In this document: piece by piece, positions 1-9,353 of the stretch
Numbering within the stretch: position 1 is the first letter of the stretch
Layout of the letters: each line of letters starts with the position of its first letter
DNA from: Sphingobium sp. V4
GTDB taxonomy: Bacteria; Pseudomonadota; Alphaproteobacteria; Sphingomonadales; Sphingomonadaceae
Length of the DNA: 64,000 nt
Reading direction: 5' to 3'
Assembly (NCBI RefSeq): GCF_029590555.1
Contig: NZ_CP081001.1
Location: 1,922,001-1,986,000 of the forward strand
The notes under the pieces: generated by a model
What the model saw: the letters and a program-made list of their open reading frames with translations, nothing else
Told to the model about the DNA's origin: nothing
Database searches by the model: none
Translations under genes and position numbers: made by a program

Positions 1-603
1 GGCGGCGTCCTGGCGTTCGCGGCGCAGTTCCTCGATCAGCGCCTCGCGGTCGCCGTCCAGGCGCGAATCGGTGGGGGCCTCGATGCCCGCCTTCTTCGCG
101 GCCTTGGTCACGAGCGAGTCCAGTTCGCGCTGCGAACACAGGCCCAGCGTCACCGGATCCTTGGGCACGATGTTGCTGATGTTCCAGTGGGTCCGGTCGC
201 GGATCGCCGCGATGGTCGTGCGGGTGGTGCCGATCAGCTTGCCGATCGCGCCGTCCGAAATCTCCGGATGGTTGCGCAGGATCCAGGCGATGCCGTCCGG
301 CTTGTCCTGGCGCTTGCTGACCGGGGTGTAGCGCGGCCCCTTGGTGCGGCGGACCGGCTCCGGCCCCTTCAGCATCTTGAGCTTGTAGTCGGGGTTGCTT
401 TCGCCCTTGTGGATCTCCTCCATGGTGATCTCATGGGCGCGCACCGGATCACGGCCGGTATATTTGATGCTGGCGGTATCGTCGGCGATCGCTTGCACTT
501 CGAGGATATGAAGCCCGCAGAATTCGGCGATCTGGTCGAAGCTCAGAGCGCTGTTGTCGACCAGCCAGCTGGCGGTCGCATGGGGCATGAGAGGCTGGGA
601 CAC
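1..603 (-). CDS. trcR: TrcR-type cell cycle transcriptional regulator (DUF1013), C-terminus cut by window edge
   Basis: The reading frame encodes a DUF1013 protein; in Caulobacter this family is called TrcR, a cell-cycle transcription factor associated with RNA polymerase. Seen: 201 residues are present and the frame is still open at base 1, so the C-terminal part lies outside the window. A GTG start at 603 is chosen because GGAG sits about 8 bases upstream (GGAGATGACCCCGTG); an ATG in another frame at 611 gives a different, unrelated peptide. The middle part (ISDGAIGKLIGTTRTTI) reads as a helix-turn-helix. The assignment rests on recalled family sequence, and the role in this organism is inferred. 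Confidence 0.85.
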   Translation of the reverse strand, partial: MSQPLMPHATASWLVDNSALSFDQIAEFCGLHILEVQAIADDTASIKYTGRDPVRAHEITMEEIHKGESNPDYKLKMLKGPEPVRRTKGPRYTPVSKRQDKPDGIAWILRNHPEISDGAIGKLIGTTRTTIAAIRDRTHWNISNIVPKDPVTLGLCSQRELDSLVTKAAKKAGIEAPTDSRLDGDREALIEELRRERQDAA

Positions 604-622
604 GGGGTCATCTCCGGCACGT

Positions 623-655
623 AAAAACGATAAGGGCCGCCCAATCAGGGCGGCC
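623..655 (-). terminator. Rho-independent terminator of the glycosyltransferase gene
   Basis: On the minus strand a GGCCGCCC / GGGCGGCC stem with a 5-base loop is followed by TTATCGTTTTT. It lies between the glycosyltransferase stop (718) and the trcR start (603), so it separates the two same-strand units. Confidence 0.75.
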
Positions 656-717
656 GCGACGGGTCAGAGATAGTCCATCCCGGCCCCTGCGGCAAGGAAA
701 TCCGGCAGGGAAAAGCG

Positions 718-1746
718 TCAGGCGGCGCTTTCTATGGCCTCCGGGTCGATTTCATGCAGGCCGGACAGGAATTCCCGCGCGCTGCGCTCCCAGCTGAAGC
801 TGCGGCCATAGGCGGCGCATGTCCGCCGGTCGCGCGTCAGCGCCCCGGCGATGGCCTGCCCCAGATTCTCCGACAGCGACCCGGTTTCCGGCGTGACGAT
901 GTCTATCGGCCCGGTCACCGGATAGGCCGCGACCGGCGTGCCGCAGGCCAGCGCCTCAATCATCACCAGCCCGAACGTATCGGTGCGGCTGGGAAAGACG
1001 AAGACGTCCGCTCCGGCATAGGCGCCCGCCAGATCCCGGCCGAACATCGCCCCCAGGAAGCGCGCCTGCAGCCAGGCCCGCTCCAGCGCCACGCGCGCCG
1101 GACCGTCGCCCACCACCACCTTGGTGCCCTCATGGTCGGTCGCCAGGAAGGCCTCCAGATTCTTCTCCACCGCGACGCGCCCGACATAGAGCATGATCGG
1201 GCGCGGCAGGCCGGCGAACAGGTCCGGCGGGGGCGCATCGGGGGTGAAGGCGGCCAGGTCCACGCCCCGGCCCCAAGGGCGCACATTGGCGACGCCATGA
1301 GCGCGAAGCTGCTCGCGCACCGATCGGGTCGATACCAGCACCGCCTGCGCCGGCCCGTGGAACCAGCGGATATAGCGCCAGAACCAGGCGGCGGGCAGGC
1401 CGGTGCGCTGCGCCACATAATCGGGGAAATGGGTGTGATAGGCAGTGGTGAACGGCAATCCGCCGCGCAGGCACCAGCGTCGTGCCGCCAGGCACAGCGG
1501 CCCTTCCGTCGCCAGATGCACCGCGTCCGGCCGGAAGGCGGCGATCGCCTGCCCCACCACGCCGGAGCGGACCAGAGCCAGCCTGATCTCGGGATAGGTC
1601 GGGCAGGGAATGGAGCCATAGAGATCGGGCGAGATCACCTTGACCACATGGCCCATCCGCTCCAACTCGGCCTGGATCGTCTGCAAGGTCCGCACCACGC
1701 CGTTGACCTGCGGGCTCCAGGCATCTGTGACGATCGCTATACGCAT
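718..1746 (-). CDS. GT4-family glycosyltransferase
   Basis: 342 residues with the two-Rossmann-domain plan of GT-B glycosyltransferases. The N-terminus (residues 1-20, ending in the glycine-containing SPQVNGVVRT) is the usual acceptor-side loop. The C-terminal half has the nucleotide-sugar region GRVAVEKN and PSRTDTFGLVMIEALACGTP, the EX7E-like region of family GT4. Enzymes of this subgroup add hexoses to diacylglycerol or phosphatidyl-lipids; that substrate is only inferred here. It lies 37 bases downstream of an LpxH-like phosphoesterase on the same strand, which suggests a two-gene unit for envelope lipid or polysaccharide synthesis. A terminator follows. The sugar donor cannot be told from sequence. 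Confidence 0.85.
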   Translation of the reverse strand: MRIAIVTDAWSPQVNGVVRTLQTIQAELERMGHVVKVISPDLYGSIPCPTYPEIRLALVRSGVVGQAIAAFRPDAVHLATEGPLCLAARRWCLRGGLPFTTAYHTHFPDYVAQRTGLPAAWFWRYIRWFHGPAQAVLVSTRSVREQLRAHGVANVRPWGRGVDLAAFTPDAPPPDLFAGLPRPIMLYVGRVAVEKNLEAFLATDHEGTKVVVGDGPARVALERAWLQARFLGAMFGRDLAGAYAGADVFVFPSRTDTFGLVMIEALACGTPVAAYPVTGPIDIVTPETGSLSENLGQAIAGALTRDRRTCAAYGRSFSWERSAREFLSGLHEIDPEAIESAA

Positions 1747-1783
1747 GGGAATTGCCCTTCACTCATGGCTTGGTGCCGCTGCG

Positions 1784-2656
1784 TCAAGCCGCCATACGCG
1801 CCTGCGCGCTGCGCTCGGCCCGTTCGCGCGCGGCGATCTCGTCGGCCCAGTGCAGCACTTCCATCCGCCCGTCGCCATGTTCGACCAGCGCGGTGCAGCC
1901 CTCCACCCAGTCGCCGTCATTATAATAGTCGATGCCCGCAATCTCGCGCATCTCGGCATTGTGGATATGGCCGCACACCACGCCGTCGACGCCGCGCGCG
2001 CCGGCTTCATGGGCCACCACTTCCTCGAAGCGGGAGATGAAGGATACGGCGTTCTTGACCTTGTGCTTGGCCATCTTGGAAAGCGACCAATAGGGCAGCC
2101 CCATGCGCTGCCGCACCGCATTCACCACGACATTCAGCCGCATCAACGTGGTGTAGGCGGCGTCGCCGACGAAGGCGAGCCAGCGATGCGCCAGCATGAT
2201 CGTGTCGAACTCGTCGCCATGCAGCACCAGCAGTTTGCGGCCATCGGCGGTCTGGTGGATAGCCTTGCGCCGGATTTCGACCCCGCCGAAGCTCATGCCG
2301 GTGAACTGCCGGAACATCTCGTCATGATTGCCGGGGATATAGACGACCCGCGTACCGCGCTTGGCCCGCTTCATCAGCCGCCACACCACGTCATTATGGC
2401 TGGCCGGCCAGTAAAAGCGCTTCTTGAGCCGCCAGCCGTCGATGATGTCCCCGACCAGATAGATGGTGTCGCTGTCCACATTATCCAGAAAGTCGATCAG
2501 CATCGCCGCATTGCAGCCACGCGTGCCGAGGTGGATGTCCGAAATCCAGATGGTGCGATAACGGCGCCGCTGCCCTTCCCGCTCGGGGATATGAAAGCGG
2601 TCGTCGGCGCCCTCCTCTATGTCCCCCAGGAAGGGCAAGCGCGTAATGGCGTTCAT
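1784..2656 (-). CDS. LpxH-like calcineurin-type metallophosphoesterase (UDP-2,3-diacylglucosamine diphosphatase family)
   Basis: 290 residues. The metal-binding motifs of calcineurin-type phosphoesterases are all visible: DIHLG (residues 40-44), GDIIDGW (69-75), GNHDE (109-113), HGDEFD near 155 and GHIHNAE near 235. The family includes LpxH, which cuts UDP-2,3-diacylglucosamine during lipid A synthesis, and related enzymes of unknown lipid substrate. The length is greater than E. coli LpxH (about 240), with an N-terminal extension of about 33 residues, so orthology to LpxH is not certain; many alphaproteobacteria use LpxI instead. It is the first gene of a pair with the glycosyltransferase. 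Confidence 0.85.
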   Translation of the reverse strand: MNAITRLPFLGDIEEGADDRFHIPEREGQRRRYRTIWISDIHLGTRGCNAAMLIDFLDNVDSDTIYLVGDIIDGWRLKKRFYWPASHNDVVWRLMKRAKRGTRVVYIPGNHDEMFRQFTGMSFGGVEIRRKAIHQTADGRKLLVLHGDEFDTIMLAHRWLAFVGDAAYTTLMRLNVVVNAVRQRMGLPYWSLSKMAKHKVKNAVSFISRFEEVVAHEAGARGVDGVVCGHIHNAEMREIAGIDYYNDGDWVEGCTALVEHGDGRMEVLHWADEIAARERAERSAQARMAA

Positions 2657-2807
2657 GATGCGGTCCCCAAGACATGTGTCCTCGGGAGTGAATCCTTAAG
2701 CCCGCAATGTTACAAATTCGCAGGGATTATGACGGAAATGCTACGGTTTTCGGGGGTTTCGAGACCTTAGACGCCGTGGAGTGATCGCCGCCAATTCAGT
2801 TCACTTC

Positions 2808-2896
2808 GTCGTTCCCGCGAAGCCGGGACCCCATCTCCACCCCTCACCTTGGCGACATGGCCGGAGATGCATCCCCGCCTTCGCGGGGATGACGAT
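2808..2896. repeat. REP/BIME-like palindromic repeat, family 1
   Basis: Two facing stems (GTTCCCGCGAAGCCGGGACC at one end and ATCCCCGCCTTCGCGGGGAT at the other) enclose CCATCTCC...GGAGATG. Copies with the same plan are at 36636-36733 and 60163-60251. It sits between the phosphoesterase start and the quinone oxidoreductase end. Confidence 0.75.
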
Positions 2897-3003
2897 GAAA
2901 GATCAACGGTCAACATTTTCCGCAATGCCCAGCAGCGCCGAGATCACTGCGACTACCAGCAACTCTATCGGCGTCGCGATCAGGCGTCCACAACCGCCAT
3001 CCG

Positions 3004-4008
3004 TCAAACGACCAGCACGATCTTCCCGAAATGCTCGCCCGCGTCCATGCGGGCGTGGGCCTTGGCCGCGTCGGCCAGCGCGAAGCGCTGGTCCATCGCC
3101 GGGCGCAGCTTCCCCTGCCCCACGAAGGACCATACCGTCCGCATCAGCTCGTCCGCGACCAGGCTCTTGAACCCCACCGATCGCGCGCGCAGCGTCGATC
3201 CTGTGATCGTCAGCCGCTTCGTCATGACCGCCGGGATGAAGATGCTGGCCTTCGCGCCGCCCAGCACCGCGATCGATACATGCCGTCCGTCGTCGGCCAG
3301 ACAGTCCAGGTTGCGCGGCACATAGTCGCCGCCGACCATGTCCAGCACAGCCTGGCACCCCTGCCCCTCGGTGATCCGCTTCACTTCTTCGACAAAATCC
3401 TGCGTGCGATAGTTGATCGCATGGCTCGCGCCCCATTCCAGCGCCTGCGCGCATTTCTCGTCGCTGCCGCAGGTCACGACGATACGGATGTCGAACAGCC
3501 GGCACAGGGTGATCGCCATCGTCCCGATGCCGCTGGTGCCGCCATGGACCAGCACCGTGTCGCCTTCCACAACATAGGCGCGCTCGAACAAATTGGTCCA
3601 CACGGTGAAGAGCGTTTCGGGCAAAGCCGCCGCTTCGACCAGGTCATACTCGTCGGGCACCGGCAGGCACTGGCCCGCGGGCGCCACCGCATATTCGGCA
3701 TAGCCGCCCCCGGCCAGCAGCGCGCAGACCTTCTGCCCGACCAGCATGTCCGCGCCGCTTCCGGCCGCGACGATCGTACCGGCCACTTCCAGCCCGGGAA
3801 TGTCGGAAGCCCCCGGCGGCGGCGGATATTTGCCCTGCCGTTGCAGAACGTCGGGCCGGTTCACGCCCGCTGCCGCGACCTGGATCAGCACCTCGCCGTC
3901 GCGCGGAACAGGCACCGGCCGCCGTTCCGGCACCAGTGCCTCCGGTCCGCCGGGCCGGGCGATGCCGATCGCCGTCATCTCGCCTGGCACCGCAAATTCC
4001 ATCGCCAT
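3004..4008 (-). CDS. Zinc-free quinone oxidoreductase of the MDR superfamily (PIG3/QOR type)
   Basis: 334 residues from the ATG at 4008 (MAMEFAVPGEMTAIGI). An upstream in-frame ATG at 4056 would add 16 residues of poor quality. N-terminal GroES-like domain with AAGVNRPDVLQRQGKYPPPPG, typical of the PIG3 / NAD(P)H quinone oxidoreductase branch, followed by a Rossmann fold with HGGTSGIGTMA near residues 145-155. No catalytic or structural zinc cysteine cluster is seen, in keeping with the branch. It would reduce quinones with NADPH in the cytoplasm; physiological substrate unknown. It is divergent from the DUF1192 gene. Confidence 0.9.
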   Translation of the reverse strand: MAMEFAVPGEMTAIGIARPGGPEALVPERRPVPVPRDGEVLIQVAAAGVNRPDVLQRQGKYPPPPGASDIPGLEVAGTIVAAGSGADMLVGQKVCALLAGGGYAEYAVAPAGQCLPVPDEYDLVEAAALPETLFTVWTNLFERAYVVEGDTVLVHGGTSGIGTMAITLCRLFDIRIVVTCGSDEKCAQALEWGASHAINYRTQDFVEEVKRITEGQGCQAVLDMVGGDYVPRNLDCLADDGRHVSIAVLGGAKASIFIPAVMTKRLTITGSTLRARSVGFKSLVADELMRTVWSFVGQGKLRPAMDQRFALADAAKAHARMDAGEHFGKIVLVV

Positions 4009-4113
4009 GATCGCCGCCCCCGAAGCCGCACTTATGCTGCGCCGCACCAAAAACATACCGCGATGCGCGCGCCCTTATTGACAGAGTGGCCCGCAGGGTC
4101 AACATTGGCCTTC

Positions 4114-4311
4114 ATGGACTTGGATGACAATCTGCCACGCAAGGGAGATGATCCGCTGGCCCGCCTGCTGACACAGGATCTGGGGCCGCTGTCCGTTGCC
4201 GAACTACACGCCCGGATCGCCACGCTGGAAGCGGAAATCGCGCGATCCAGGGCAAGGATTGAAAGCGCCGTTAACCACAAGGCAACCGCCGAGGCGCTAT
4301 TCAAGCGATGA
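4114..4311 (+). CDS. DUF1192 family small coiled-coil protein
   Basis: 65 residues, start ATG at 4114. The first 25 residues contain the conserved DLDDNLPRKGDDPLARL, and the rest is a short heptad-like helix (SVAELHARIATLEAEIARSRARIE), which is the hallmark of DUF1192 proteins of alphaproteobacteria. No biochemical function is established for this family as far as I know. It lies 105 bases from the divergent quinone oxidoreductase start and 153 bases before clpA. Confidence 0.85.
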   Translation: MDLDDNLPRKGDDPLARLLTQDLGPLSVAELHARIATLEAEIARSRARIESAVNHKATAEALFKR

Positions 4312-4464
4312 ACCGGCGACCGGCCCCCAGCGCCCTCCAGGGCTTCTTCGGGCTTGGGCAGTCTGGCAATTCCGCTGATCGGGCGGCACGCCTTGATCAT
4401 GCGTCGAGCAATGCCGACATGAGGTTCAAGGTCGCTCCCTGTCGGGAGCTTGGAGTAAGATAAT

Positions 4465-6783
4465 ATGCCTTCATTCGCACCCGCCCTTGAAACCACCCTG
4501 CACAACGCGCTGACCCATGCGTCGGAGCGCAAGCATGAATATGCGACGCTGGAGCATTTGCTGCTCGCGCTGATCGACGATGAACATGCGTCGAAGGTGA
4601 TGCAGGCGTGCGGCGTGGAACTGGGCGAACTGGGCGACGCCGTCACCCATTATCTCGACACCGAACTGGACAGTTTGAAGGTCGAGGGGTCGAGCGACCC
4701 GTCCCCCACCAGCGGTTTCCAGCGCGTGGTCCAGCGCGCCATCCTGCACGTCCAGTCGTCCGGCAAAGACGAGGTGACGGGTGCCAACGTCCTGGTCGCG
4801 CTCTTTTCCGAACGCGAATCCTATGCCGTCTACTTCCTGCAACAGCAGGACATGAGCCGTCTCGATGCCGTCAGCTATATCAGCCACGGCGTCGGCAAGG
4901 GCACGCCCACGCCCGAGCGTCAGGAAACCAAGGGCGCTGCCGAGGAGGAAAAGAAGGTGCAGGACGGGAAGGCCAAGAAGGACAGCGCCCTCGAACAGTT
5001 CACCGTCAACCTCAATGAAAAGGCGGATCGCGGCAAGGTCGACCCGCTGATCGGCCGCACGGCCGAGGTGGAGCGGACGATTCAGATCCTGTGCCGCCGC
5101 TCCAAGAACAACCCGCTCTATGTCGGCGACCCCGGCGTCGGCAAGACCGCGATCGCGGAAGGGCTGGCGCGCAAGATCGTCGAAGGCGACGTGCCCGACG
5201 TGCTCAGGGAAGCGGTCATCTACTCGCTCGACATGGGCGCGCTGCTCGCCGGCACCCGCTACCGCGGCGACTTCGAGGAGCGGCTGAAGGCGGTCGTCAC
5301 CGAACTGGAAAAAATGCCGCACGCGGTTCTCTTCATCGACGAGATCCATACGGTGATCGGCGCGGGCGCGACCAGCGGCGGCGCGATGGATGCGTCGAAC
5401 CTGCTGAAGCCCGCTCTGTCGGGCGGCACGATCCGTTGCATCGGATCGACCACTTACAAGGAATTCCGCAACCATTTCGAAAAGGACCGCGCCCTGCTGC
5501 GACGGTTCCAGAAGATCGACGTCAACGAACCGACGATCGACGATACGATCAAGATCCTGACCGGACTCCGCACCGCGTTCGAGGAGCATCACCATGTCAA
5601 ATATACGCCGGACGCGATCAAGGCGGCGGTGGAGCTTTCGGCGCGCTACATCAACGACCGCAAGCTGCCCGACAAGGCGATCGACGTGATTGACGAGGTC
5701 GGCGCGATGCAGATGCTGGTCGTGCCGTCCAAGCGCAAGAAGACGATCACGCCCAAGGAGATCGAGCAGGTCATCGCGACCATGGCCCGCATTCCCCCCA
5801 AGACGGTGTCGTCCGACGACAAGAGCGTGCTGGAAAGCCTGACCACGGACCTGAAGCGCGTCGTCTTCGGCCAGGACAAGGCGATCGAGGTGCTGTCGTC
5901 CGCGATCAAGCTGTCGCGCGCGGGCCTGCGCGATCCCGACAAGCCGATCGGCAACTATCTCTTCTCCGGCCCCACCGGCGTCGGCAAGACGGAGGTCGCG
6001 CGCCAGCTCGCGACCCTGCTCGGCATCCCGCTCCAGCGGTTCGACATGTCGGAATATATGGAACGCCATTCGGTCAGCCGCCTGATCGGCGCGCCTCCGG
6101 GCTATGTCGGCTATGACCAGGGCGGCCTGCTGACCGACGCCGTCGACCAGCAGCCGCACAGCGTCCTGCTGCTCGACGAGATCGAGAAGGCGCACCCGGA
6201 CCTGTTCAATATCCTGCTCCAGGTGATGGACAATGGCCGCCTGACCGATCATCACGGCAAGACCGTCGATTTCCGCAACACCATCCTCATCATGACCACC
6301 AATGCCGGTGCGTCGGACATGGCGAAGGAATCGATCGGCTTTGGCGAACTGACGCGTGAGGATGTGCAGGAGGATGCGGTGAAGAAGCTCTTCACCCCGG
6401 AATTCCGCAACCGCCTCGATGCGATCGTGCCCTTCGGCTATCTGCCACCGGAAATCGTCGCCCGCGTCATCGACAAGTTCGTGCTGCAACTCGAACTGCA
6501 ACTGGCCGATCGCGATGTCCACATCACCCTGGACGAGGACGCCAAGGCGTGGCTCACCAAGAAGGGCTATGACAAGCTCTATGGCGCGCGCCCGATGGGC
6601 CGCCTGATGCAGGAGAAGATCAAGCAGCCGCTGGCCGAGGAACTGCTGTTCGGCAAGCTGGTCCATGGCGGCGAGGTCCATGTCCGCATGAAGGACGAGG
6701 CCCTGGCCTTCGAAATCACCCCGGCAGCCCCGAAAAAGGGCAAGAAGGGCGGCAAGGCCAAGGCGTCGGAAGGCACGAAGTAA
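4465..6783 (+). CDS. clpA: ClpA, ATP-binding subunit of the ClpAP protease
   Basis: 772 residues, full length for ClpA. Seen in order: N-terminal Clp repeat domain (1-150), a lysine/glutamate-rich linker (150-180), first AAA+ module with Walker A GDPGVGKT at 221-228 and FIDEIHT Walker B, second AAA+ module with Walker A GPTGVGKT at 502-509 and [14 protein letters not shown], and a basic Lys/Gly-rich tail. There is no ClpB-type coiled-coil middle domain. It unfolds substrates for ClpP in the cytoplasm. The ribosome site GGAG lies 10 bases before the start. clpS, often directly upstream, is not in the 153-base gap. A strong terminator follows at 6806. Confidence 0.97.
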   Translation: MPSFAPALETTLHNALTHASERKHEYATLEHLLLALIDDEHASKVMQACGVELGELGDAVTHYLDTELDSLKVEGSSDPSPTSGFQRVVQRAILHVQSSGKDEVTGANVLVALFSERESYAVYFLQQQDMSRLDAVSYISHGVGKGTPTPERQETKGAAEEEKKVQDGKAKKDSALEQFTVNLNEKADRGKVDPLIGRTAEVERTIQILCRRSKNNPLYVGDPGVGKTAIAEGLARKIVEGDVPDVLREAVIYSLDMGALLAGTRYRGDFEERLKAVVTELEKMPHAVLFIDEIHTVIGAGATSGGAMDASNLLKPALSGGTIRCIGSTTYKEFRNHFEKDRALLRRFQKIDVNEPTIDDTIKILTGLRTAFEEHHHVKYTPDAIKAAVELSARYINDRKLPDKAIDVIDEVGAMQMLVVPSKRKKTITPKEIEQVIATMARIPPKTVSSDDKSVLESLTTDLKRVVFGQDKAIEVLSSAIKLSRAGLRDPDKPIGNYLFSGPTGVGKTEVARQLATLLGIPLQRFDMSEYMERHSVSRLIGAPPGYVGYDQGGLLTDAVDQQPHSVLLLDEIEKAHPDLFNILLQVMDNGRLTDHHGKTVDFRNTILIMTTNAGASDMAKESIGFGELTREDVQEDAVKKLFTPEFRNRLDAIVPFGYLPPEIVARVIDKFVLQLELQLADRDVHITLDEDAKAWLTKKGYDKLYGARPMGRLMQEKIKQPLAEELLFGKLVHGGEVHVRMKDEALAFEITPAAPKKGKKGGKAKASEGTK

Positions 6784-6805
6784 GCGCGATTACAGTCGCA
6801 AACGA

Positions 6806-6838
6806 AAAGGGCGGCCCGCTTGTGGCCGCCTTTTTTTT
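6806..6838 (+). terminator. Rho-independent terminator of clpA
   Basis: GGCGGCC stem, seven-base loop, GGCCGCC, then a run of eight T. It begins 23 bases after the clpA stop codon. Confidence 0.95.
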
Positions 6839-7230
6839 GCCCGGCCTCAGCGTCTTGGCCAGATCGTCAAATACCGTTCTGGCTCGCAATATCTCGGGGC
6901 AACATCGGGCCGGTCCTCCAGACATCGTAGCGCGAAACATATATGGTCCTGAGGCAACAAAGGGCGAAGGAAGGTGGAACGATTGCCCTATTGCGCGCCT
7001 CCGATGCGAGGCCGCCTTCGCTGGCAGCACGCAAATATTTCGGCGGCTTCATCATGTCATTTCGTCATCGGCGGACGATCCGCATGCTTCCCCATCGCCC
7101 TTGCCCGAGAGCGCGGATCGCGAAGAGACAGCCAGCTCATCTGTCTCTCCCGCACTTGCCACATGGCTCCGCAGCTGCGAAGCAATAGCATGGAATGCGG
7201 AAGTCCGCGCTACTCGGCACAGGAATATCC
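6839..7230. other. Non-coding stretch between clpA and the YbaN-like gene
   Basis: About 390 bases after the clpA terminator. Short open frames exist on both strands, but none has a convincing ribosome site or a recognisable protein. It presumably carries the promoter of the following gene; I could not pick a convincing -35/-10 pair. Confidence 0.5.
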
Positions 7231-7584
7231 ATGCGGCGGCATCTTTACCTCATCGCCGGCTCTATCTCGATCAGTCTTGGCCTGATCGGCATATTCCTGC
7301 CGCTTCTCCCTACCGTGCCCTTCATGATCCTCGCCGCTTTCTGCTTCGCACGCTCCAGCCCACGCCTTGAAGCAAAGCTGCTCGATCACCCGCATTTCGG
7401 CCCGCATATCCGGAGCTGGCGCGAACGCGGCGCAATCAGCCGCCGGGGCAAGAAAGCCGCGCTCGCTGCTTTCGCCTTCAGCGCGCTGCTGGCATTGCTC
7501 CTGTCCCCCTGGCCCTGGTATCTGCTGCCCATCGCTGCCGCTCTGGTAGGCGGCGGCTGGATCTGGACACGGCCGGAAGCCTGA
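7231..7584 (+). CDS. YbaN/DUF454 family inner membrane protein
   Basis: 117 residues from ATG at 7231. The sequence LGLIGIFLPLLPTVPFMILAAFCFARSSPRLEAKLLDHPHFGP is the family signature of DUF454 (YbaN). Two hydrophobic helices near residues 5-40 and a third and fourth in the last 40 residues suggest an integral membrane protein. Function is not established for the family. AGGA is about 8 bases upstream of the start. An in-frame start at 7195 would add 12 residues without a better ribosome site. Confidence 0.85.
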   Translation: MRRHLYLIAGSISISLGLIGIFLPLLPTVPFMILAAFCFARSSPRLEAKLLDHPHFGPHIRSWRERGAISRRGKKAALAAFAFSALLALLLSPWPWYLLPIAAALVGGGWIWTRPEA

Positions 7585-8006
7585 AACATCCTGCACAAGG
7601 CGGAAGCGGTTTTCCGCGAGAATGATGCGACAAGAAGCCGATAGCGCGCGGTCCCGCGTCGGATGTGGCGCAGCGCGCGCCCGGCGATCATCATGCCGGC
7701 ACGACGCGGTAAAATTCCAGCCCTGGCGAAAATCTCGGCTATCGCCTCATGATCGACGGAGATGGCCGAATTCCGGCTCCACAGCGATGGCGGACATGCG
7801 GCGGCCACCATCCGCTGCTTCCCCTGCGCCAATCCGGCGTCGGCTGAAACCTATCGCCCGCCGTCTCCCCTCGCGCGAGCGTCAAGAACATCCCCCCGCC
7901 CCGTCGCCCGCAGGGTACAAGACTCCGCACCGATCTGCGGGATGACGCAGCACGGCACGGCACGGCACGGCACGTGCACCAGCCTGTCCAAATCGCGCGC
8001 ACAACG
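7585..8006. other. Non-coding stretch with a pentanucleotide tandem repeat
   Basis: About 420 bases with only low-quality short frames. The one distinctive element is CACGG repeated four times in tandem (7951-7970) followed by CACGTGCACC. The stretch separates the YbaN-like gene from the convergent ompA gene. Confidence 0.5.
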
Positions 8007-8036
8007 AAAAAGGGGCCAGTCTTGCGACCGGCCCCT
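8007..8036 (-). terminator. Rho-independent terminator of the OmpA-family gene
   Basis: Read on the minus strand, GGGGCCGGTC and the facing GACTGGCCCC form a stem with a short loop, followed by TTTTTCG. It lies 38 bases after the gene's stop codon. Confidence 0.9.
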
Positions 8037-8073
8037 CGTCCTTCATCCATCCCCGAAAGGATAGGTGATCTGA

Positions 8074-9153
8074 TTACTGACCCGAACCCGGACCGTAGCT
8101 GATTTCCACGCGACGGTTCTGGACTTCGCGGACGCCGTCGGCAGTTTCGACGCGCGGCTGCGATTCACCGAAGGCCTGGGTGGTCATGACACCATCCGGG
8201 ATACCCTTCGAGGCCAGATAGGCCTTGGTGGCGTCAGCGCGGCGCTGCGACAGGCCGACGTTGTACGAAGCCGAACCCGACTTGTCCGCGTGGCCGGCCA
8301 GCATGACCTGGGCGCTGCCGCAGCTGCTGTAGGCCGAAACCGCATTGTCCAGAATGGTGGCGGCGTCAGGCGTGATGTCCGACTTGTCCCATTCGAAGAA
8401 GACAATGTACGGCCCAGGCGCACACTCGGCTGCCGGCGGAGGCGGCGGAGGCGGCGGGGGCGGCGGGGGCGGCGGCGGCGGAGGCGGAGGCGGCGGAGCC
8501 GCTTCAGCCGGAGCGCCGAAGTTGTAGGTCAGGCCGAGCAGCAGGCTGTGCGTGCGCAGCTTGGTGTCTGCGGTCGAACCGGCGGGGCCACCAATGGTGG
8601 TGTAAGCCGGGATCAGCTTGATGTCGTCCTGGTTGAAGAAGCGATACTTCAGCGAGACATCGACATTGTTGGTGACCGGGTAGCGAACGCCCGCGATCGC
8701 CTGCCAGGCGAAGCCGGTGTCGCTGTCATTCACCAGGTCGTTGGCCAGCTTGCCGCGCGACACGCCGACACCGCCGCCGACGAAGCCCTGCAGGCCGTCA
8801 TCGGGACCGAAGTCGAGCAAACCGTTCAGCATGAACGACAGGGCAGAGGCCGCGCCGCCGAAGCCGCTCTTGTCGAGGTCGACCTTCGCGCGCTTGTAGG
8901 CAGCTTCGGCTTCCAGACGGAAACCGCCGAAGTCGTAGCCGATGTTGGCGTCGAAATCATAACCCTTATGGTAGTCCACGCCCGAAATGGTATTGCTGGC
9001 GGCACCAGCGTTACCGGGGGTGAAAGTGATGTCCTGGTCTTCGACCAGCAGCACGCCGGCGTCTACGCCAACATACCAGCTGTCATCACGCGCCAAGGCC
9101 GGGGTGGCCAGGGCTGTGGTCGCAAGCGCAGCCGCGAGGGCAAGCTTCCGCAT
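8074..9153 (-). CDS. OmpA-family outer membrane beta-barrel protein with peptidoglycan-binding domain
   Basis: 359 residues from the ATG at 9153, which gives a clear Sec signal peptide (MRKLALAAALATTALATPALA-RDD). Residues about 22-215 are an eight-stranded OmpA-like barrel (SWYVGVDAG, FRLEAEAAYKRA, LKYRFFNQDD, HSLLLGLTYNFGAP). A linker of 21 consecutive prolines follows, then an OmpA C-terminal domain with YFFEWDKSDIT-like start (IVFFEWDKSD), HADKSGS and SQRRADATKAYLASKGI. It would tether the outer membrane to peptidoglycan. The proline tract is encoded by a 63-base GGC/GGA/GGG run at 8435-8497 on the plus strand. Its own terminator and a 200-base upstream gap suggest a monocistronic gene. 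Confidence 0.93.
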   Translation of the reverse strand: MRKLALAAALATTALATPALARDDSWYVGVDAGVLLVEDQDITFTPGNAGAASNTISGVDYHKGYDFDANIGYDFGGFRLEAEAAYKRAKVDLDKSGFGGAASALSFMLNGLLDFGPDDGLQGFVGGGVGVSRGKLANDLVNDSDTGFAWQAIAGVRYPVTNNVDVSLKYRFFNQDDIKLIPAYTTIGGPAGSTADTKLRTHSLLLGLTYNFGAPAEAAPPPPPPPPPPPPPPPPPPPPPAAECAPGPYIVFFEWDKSDITPDAATILDNAVSAYSSCGSAQVMLAGHADKSGSASYNVGLSQRRADATKAYLASKGIPDGVMTTQAFGESQPRVETADGVREVQNRRVEISYGPGSGQ

Positions 9154-9353
9154 TTGAATTCCCCTTTCAAAAGTGTCACGAAGGACTGCTGAAACCCTGT
9201 ATCGGCAAGAAGGTTTCATGGCAAGTCCACAATTAGTGAAACCGTTGCAAAAATAACGCAGTAGAGCCTTGTTTCGGGGTCCGGCAGGCTATTTCGAGGA
9301 TCGTTAAGACTATAATAGCCATGATCCCCAAACAAATCGAGATTATGACAAAA

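Noticed and set aside
4312..4464. clpS upstream of clpA
   Set aside because: The gap is only 153 bases and contains no ClpS-like frame.
4471..6681. 736-codon open frame on the minus strand
   Set aside because: It is fully antisense to clpA. Long antisense frames are expected with GC-rich third positions, and its protein has no recognisable domain.
7386..7832. 148-codon minus-strand frame overlapping the YbaN-like gene
   Set aside because: Half of it is antisense to the recognised gene, the rest has no ribosome site or known domain.
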